The notes under the pieces are model-generated. The model saw only the letters and a list, made by a program, of their open reading frames with translations. It had not been told where the DNA came from and made no database searches. DNA of 6,990 nucleotides from NCBI GenBank assembly GCA_027625225.1, contig JAQBWG010000101.1, positions 1-6,990 on the forward strand. Direction: 5' to 3'. Source of the stretch: Chloroflexota bacterium (GTDB taxonomy: Bacteria; Chloroflexota; Dehalococcoidia; Lucifugimonadales; VGZR01). Position 1 is the first letter of the stretch. Each line of letters starts with the position of its first letter. Below are positions 6,175-6,990 of the stretch, in pieces. The translations under genes and the position numbers were made by a program.

Positions 6175-6990
6175 CTACGCCTCGCGCAGTTGTCCCGCGC
6201 CCATGCCGCCCAGCCTGCCGAACACCGCCCCGTGCATCAGCCCGCCCGAACGCAGGCTGTTGTGATAAAAGATGCCCCCGATGATTTCCCCCGCCGCGAA
6301 CAGCCCACGAATCGGCCTGTCCTCTGTGTCCAGCACCTGCGCGCTGGCGTTGATCTTCACCCCGCCGTAGGTGTACGTGATGCCGCCCGTCACCGTGTAC
6401 GCCACGAACGGCGGCTTCTCCAGCTTGATGGCCCAGTTCGACTTCGGAACGTCCAGTCCCCGCGCCGCGTTCCCGTCCAGCGTCCTCGGCGCATACTCCG
6501 CGCTGTGCGCCGCCGCGTTGTACGACTCCACCGTCGCCTGCAGCGCGCCCGCGTTCACCCCCAGCTTCGCCGCCAGCTCGCCCACCGTCGCCGCCTCCAC
6601 CGGCTTCGCCTTCCCGTACCGCTCCTCCAGATGCGCCCGCGCCTTGACGTCGAACACCTGGTACGCCACCCCGCGTTCCTGGCTCAGAACAGCAACCGCC
6701 GCCTTCACAAAGGTCTGCTCCGCGAACCCCTGCCCTTCGTCCATGAACCGCCGCCCCGACGCGTTCACCATGATGCCGATGGGGTACGACCGCCGCGGCA
6801 TGGAGTCGGTGATGGGTACATTGCCCGTCGCCGGCGCATTGATGTCGATAGGCGTCCCATGACAACCCGTCCACTGGCCCGCCGCCGCCGCGCCAACCTC
6901 CAGCGCCGCACGGTGGCCGTCGCCCGTGTTATACCGCGCACCACGCACCTTCGCCCGCTCCCAGTGGCCGCCCAGGTACTTCACCCGCAT
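6175..6990 (-). CDS. FAD-dependent tricarballylate dehydrogenase/fumarate reductase-like flavoprotein, C-terminal part
   Basis: About 272 codons are visible, ending in TAG at 6175-6177. The frame is open to the right edge. The ATG at 6988-6990 is most likely internal, because the N-terminal FAD-binding region with its GxGxxG motif, expected in a family about 450-480 residues long, is missing. Residue numbers count from that ATG. Visible motifs fit tricarballylate dehydrogenase (TcuA-like) flavoproteins: VRGARYNTGDGHRAALEVGA (15-34), SYPIGIMVNASGRRFMDEG (68-86), KSNWAIKLEKPPF (183-195), GITYTYGGVKI (203-213), GLFAAGEIIGGIFYHN (229-244) and GAVFGRLGG (254-262), the last two belonging to the C-terminal FAD-binding segment. 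TcuA oxidises tricarballylate to cis-aconitate, but close relatives act on other acids or on 3-ketosteroids, so the substrate is uncertain. It lies 43 bp before moxR on the same strand and could be read through into it, but its metabolic role suggests a separate unit. Confidence 0.82.
   Translation of the reverse strand: MRVKYLGGHWERAKVRGARYNTGDGHRAALEVGAAAAGQWTGCHGTPIDINAPATGNVPITDSMPRRSYPIGIMVNASGRRFMDEGQGFAEQTFVKAAVAVLSQERGVAYQVFDVKARAHLEERYGKAKPVEAATVGELAAKLGVNAGALQATVESYNAAAHSAEYAPRTLDGNAARGLDVPKSNWAIKLEKPPFVAYTVTGGITYTYGGVKINASAQVLDTEDRPIRGLFAAGEIIGGIFYHNSLRSGGLMHGAVFGRLGGMGAGQLREA

Noticed and set aside
6160..6200. Possible sigma-70 promoter before moxR using TATACC (minus strand, near 6164-6169)
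   Set aside because: No acceptable -35 hexamer was found at the usual 16-18 bp spacing, so it is not annotated.
6128..6874. Minus-strand open frame of 248 codons overlapping the flavoprotein gene
   Set aside because: The product is a Gly/Arg/Ala-rich run without domain features. The overlapping frame encodes a clear flavoprotein.
1..6990. CRISPR arrays, tRNA or rRNA genes, insertion sequences
   Set aside because: No direct-repeat array, cloverleaf-like segment, transposase motif or target duplication was found on reading both strands; the window is almost fully covered by protein genes.

Overview
The window looks like bacterial chromosome with moderate to high GC. It is dominated by a minus-strand run of five tightly packed genes between two metabolic genes that are cut by the window edges. 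The flavoprotein-MoxR-DUF58-DUF4129 content, TTG start use and GC level would fit a Chloroflexota-type genome (Dehalococcoidia/SAR202-like) or another GC-rich environmental bacterium. This is a weak guess; no rRNA or other taxonomic marker is present.

Layout from left to right. Positions 2-364 (+) hold the C-terminal ~120 residues of a class III, PLP-dependent aminotransferase of the glutamate-1-semialdehyde aminomutase-like group. A 126-bp convergent gap (365-490) carries a perfect 16-bp hairpin (423-458) that probably terminates the minus-strand transcript, enclosed by a separate 10-bp inverted repeat (362-371/473-482). Then, all on the minus strand and read from right to left, come a MoxR-type AAA+ ATPase (6131-5142, TTG start), a DUF58 membrane protein (5138-3882), a multi-pass membrane protein ending in a DUF4129 domain (3885-2488), an RDD-family membrane protein with an N-terminal array of five zinc ribbons (2453-1392), and a PrsW-family intramembrane metalloprotease with two C-terminal zinc ribbons (1384-491). 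Gaps are 3 bp, a 4-bp ATGA overlap, 34 bp and 7 bp, and each gene has a plausible Shine-Dalgarno sequence, so one operon is likely. Upstream, 6990-6175 (-) is the C-terminal part of an FAD-dependent tricarballylate dehydrogenase/fumarate reductase-like protein, separated from moxR by 43 bp that contain a 12-bp palindrome.

How the genes may work together. MoxR-DUF58-DUF4129 is a known type of gene set in which a cytosolic AAA+ ATPase is thought to act on or with DUF58 and transglutaminase-type membrane proteins in cell-envelope functions. Here the third gene carries the membrane part and the DUF4129 tail but no visible transglutaminase domain. Two further membrane proteins, both with Cys4 zinc ribbons expected to lie in the cytosol, are appended: one likely channel/transport-like (RDD) and one likely protease (PrsW). 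A reasonable hypothesis is an envelope-stress or membrane-remodelling module. The ribbons would serve as interaction or sensing modules and MoxR as the remodelling motor. This is inference from context.

Base composition falls along the operon. Hand-counted 60-base lines run from about two-thirds G+C in moxR and DUF58 to under 40% in part of the PrsW gene, suggesting that the two zinc-ribbon genes have a different history from the conserved moxR-DUF58 core.
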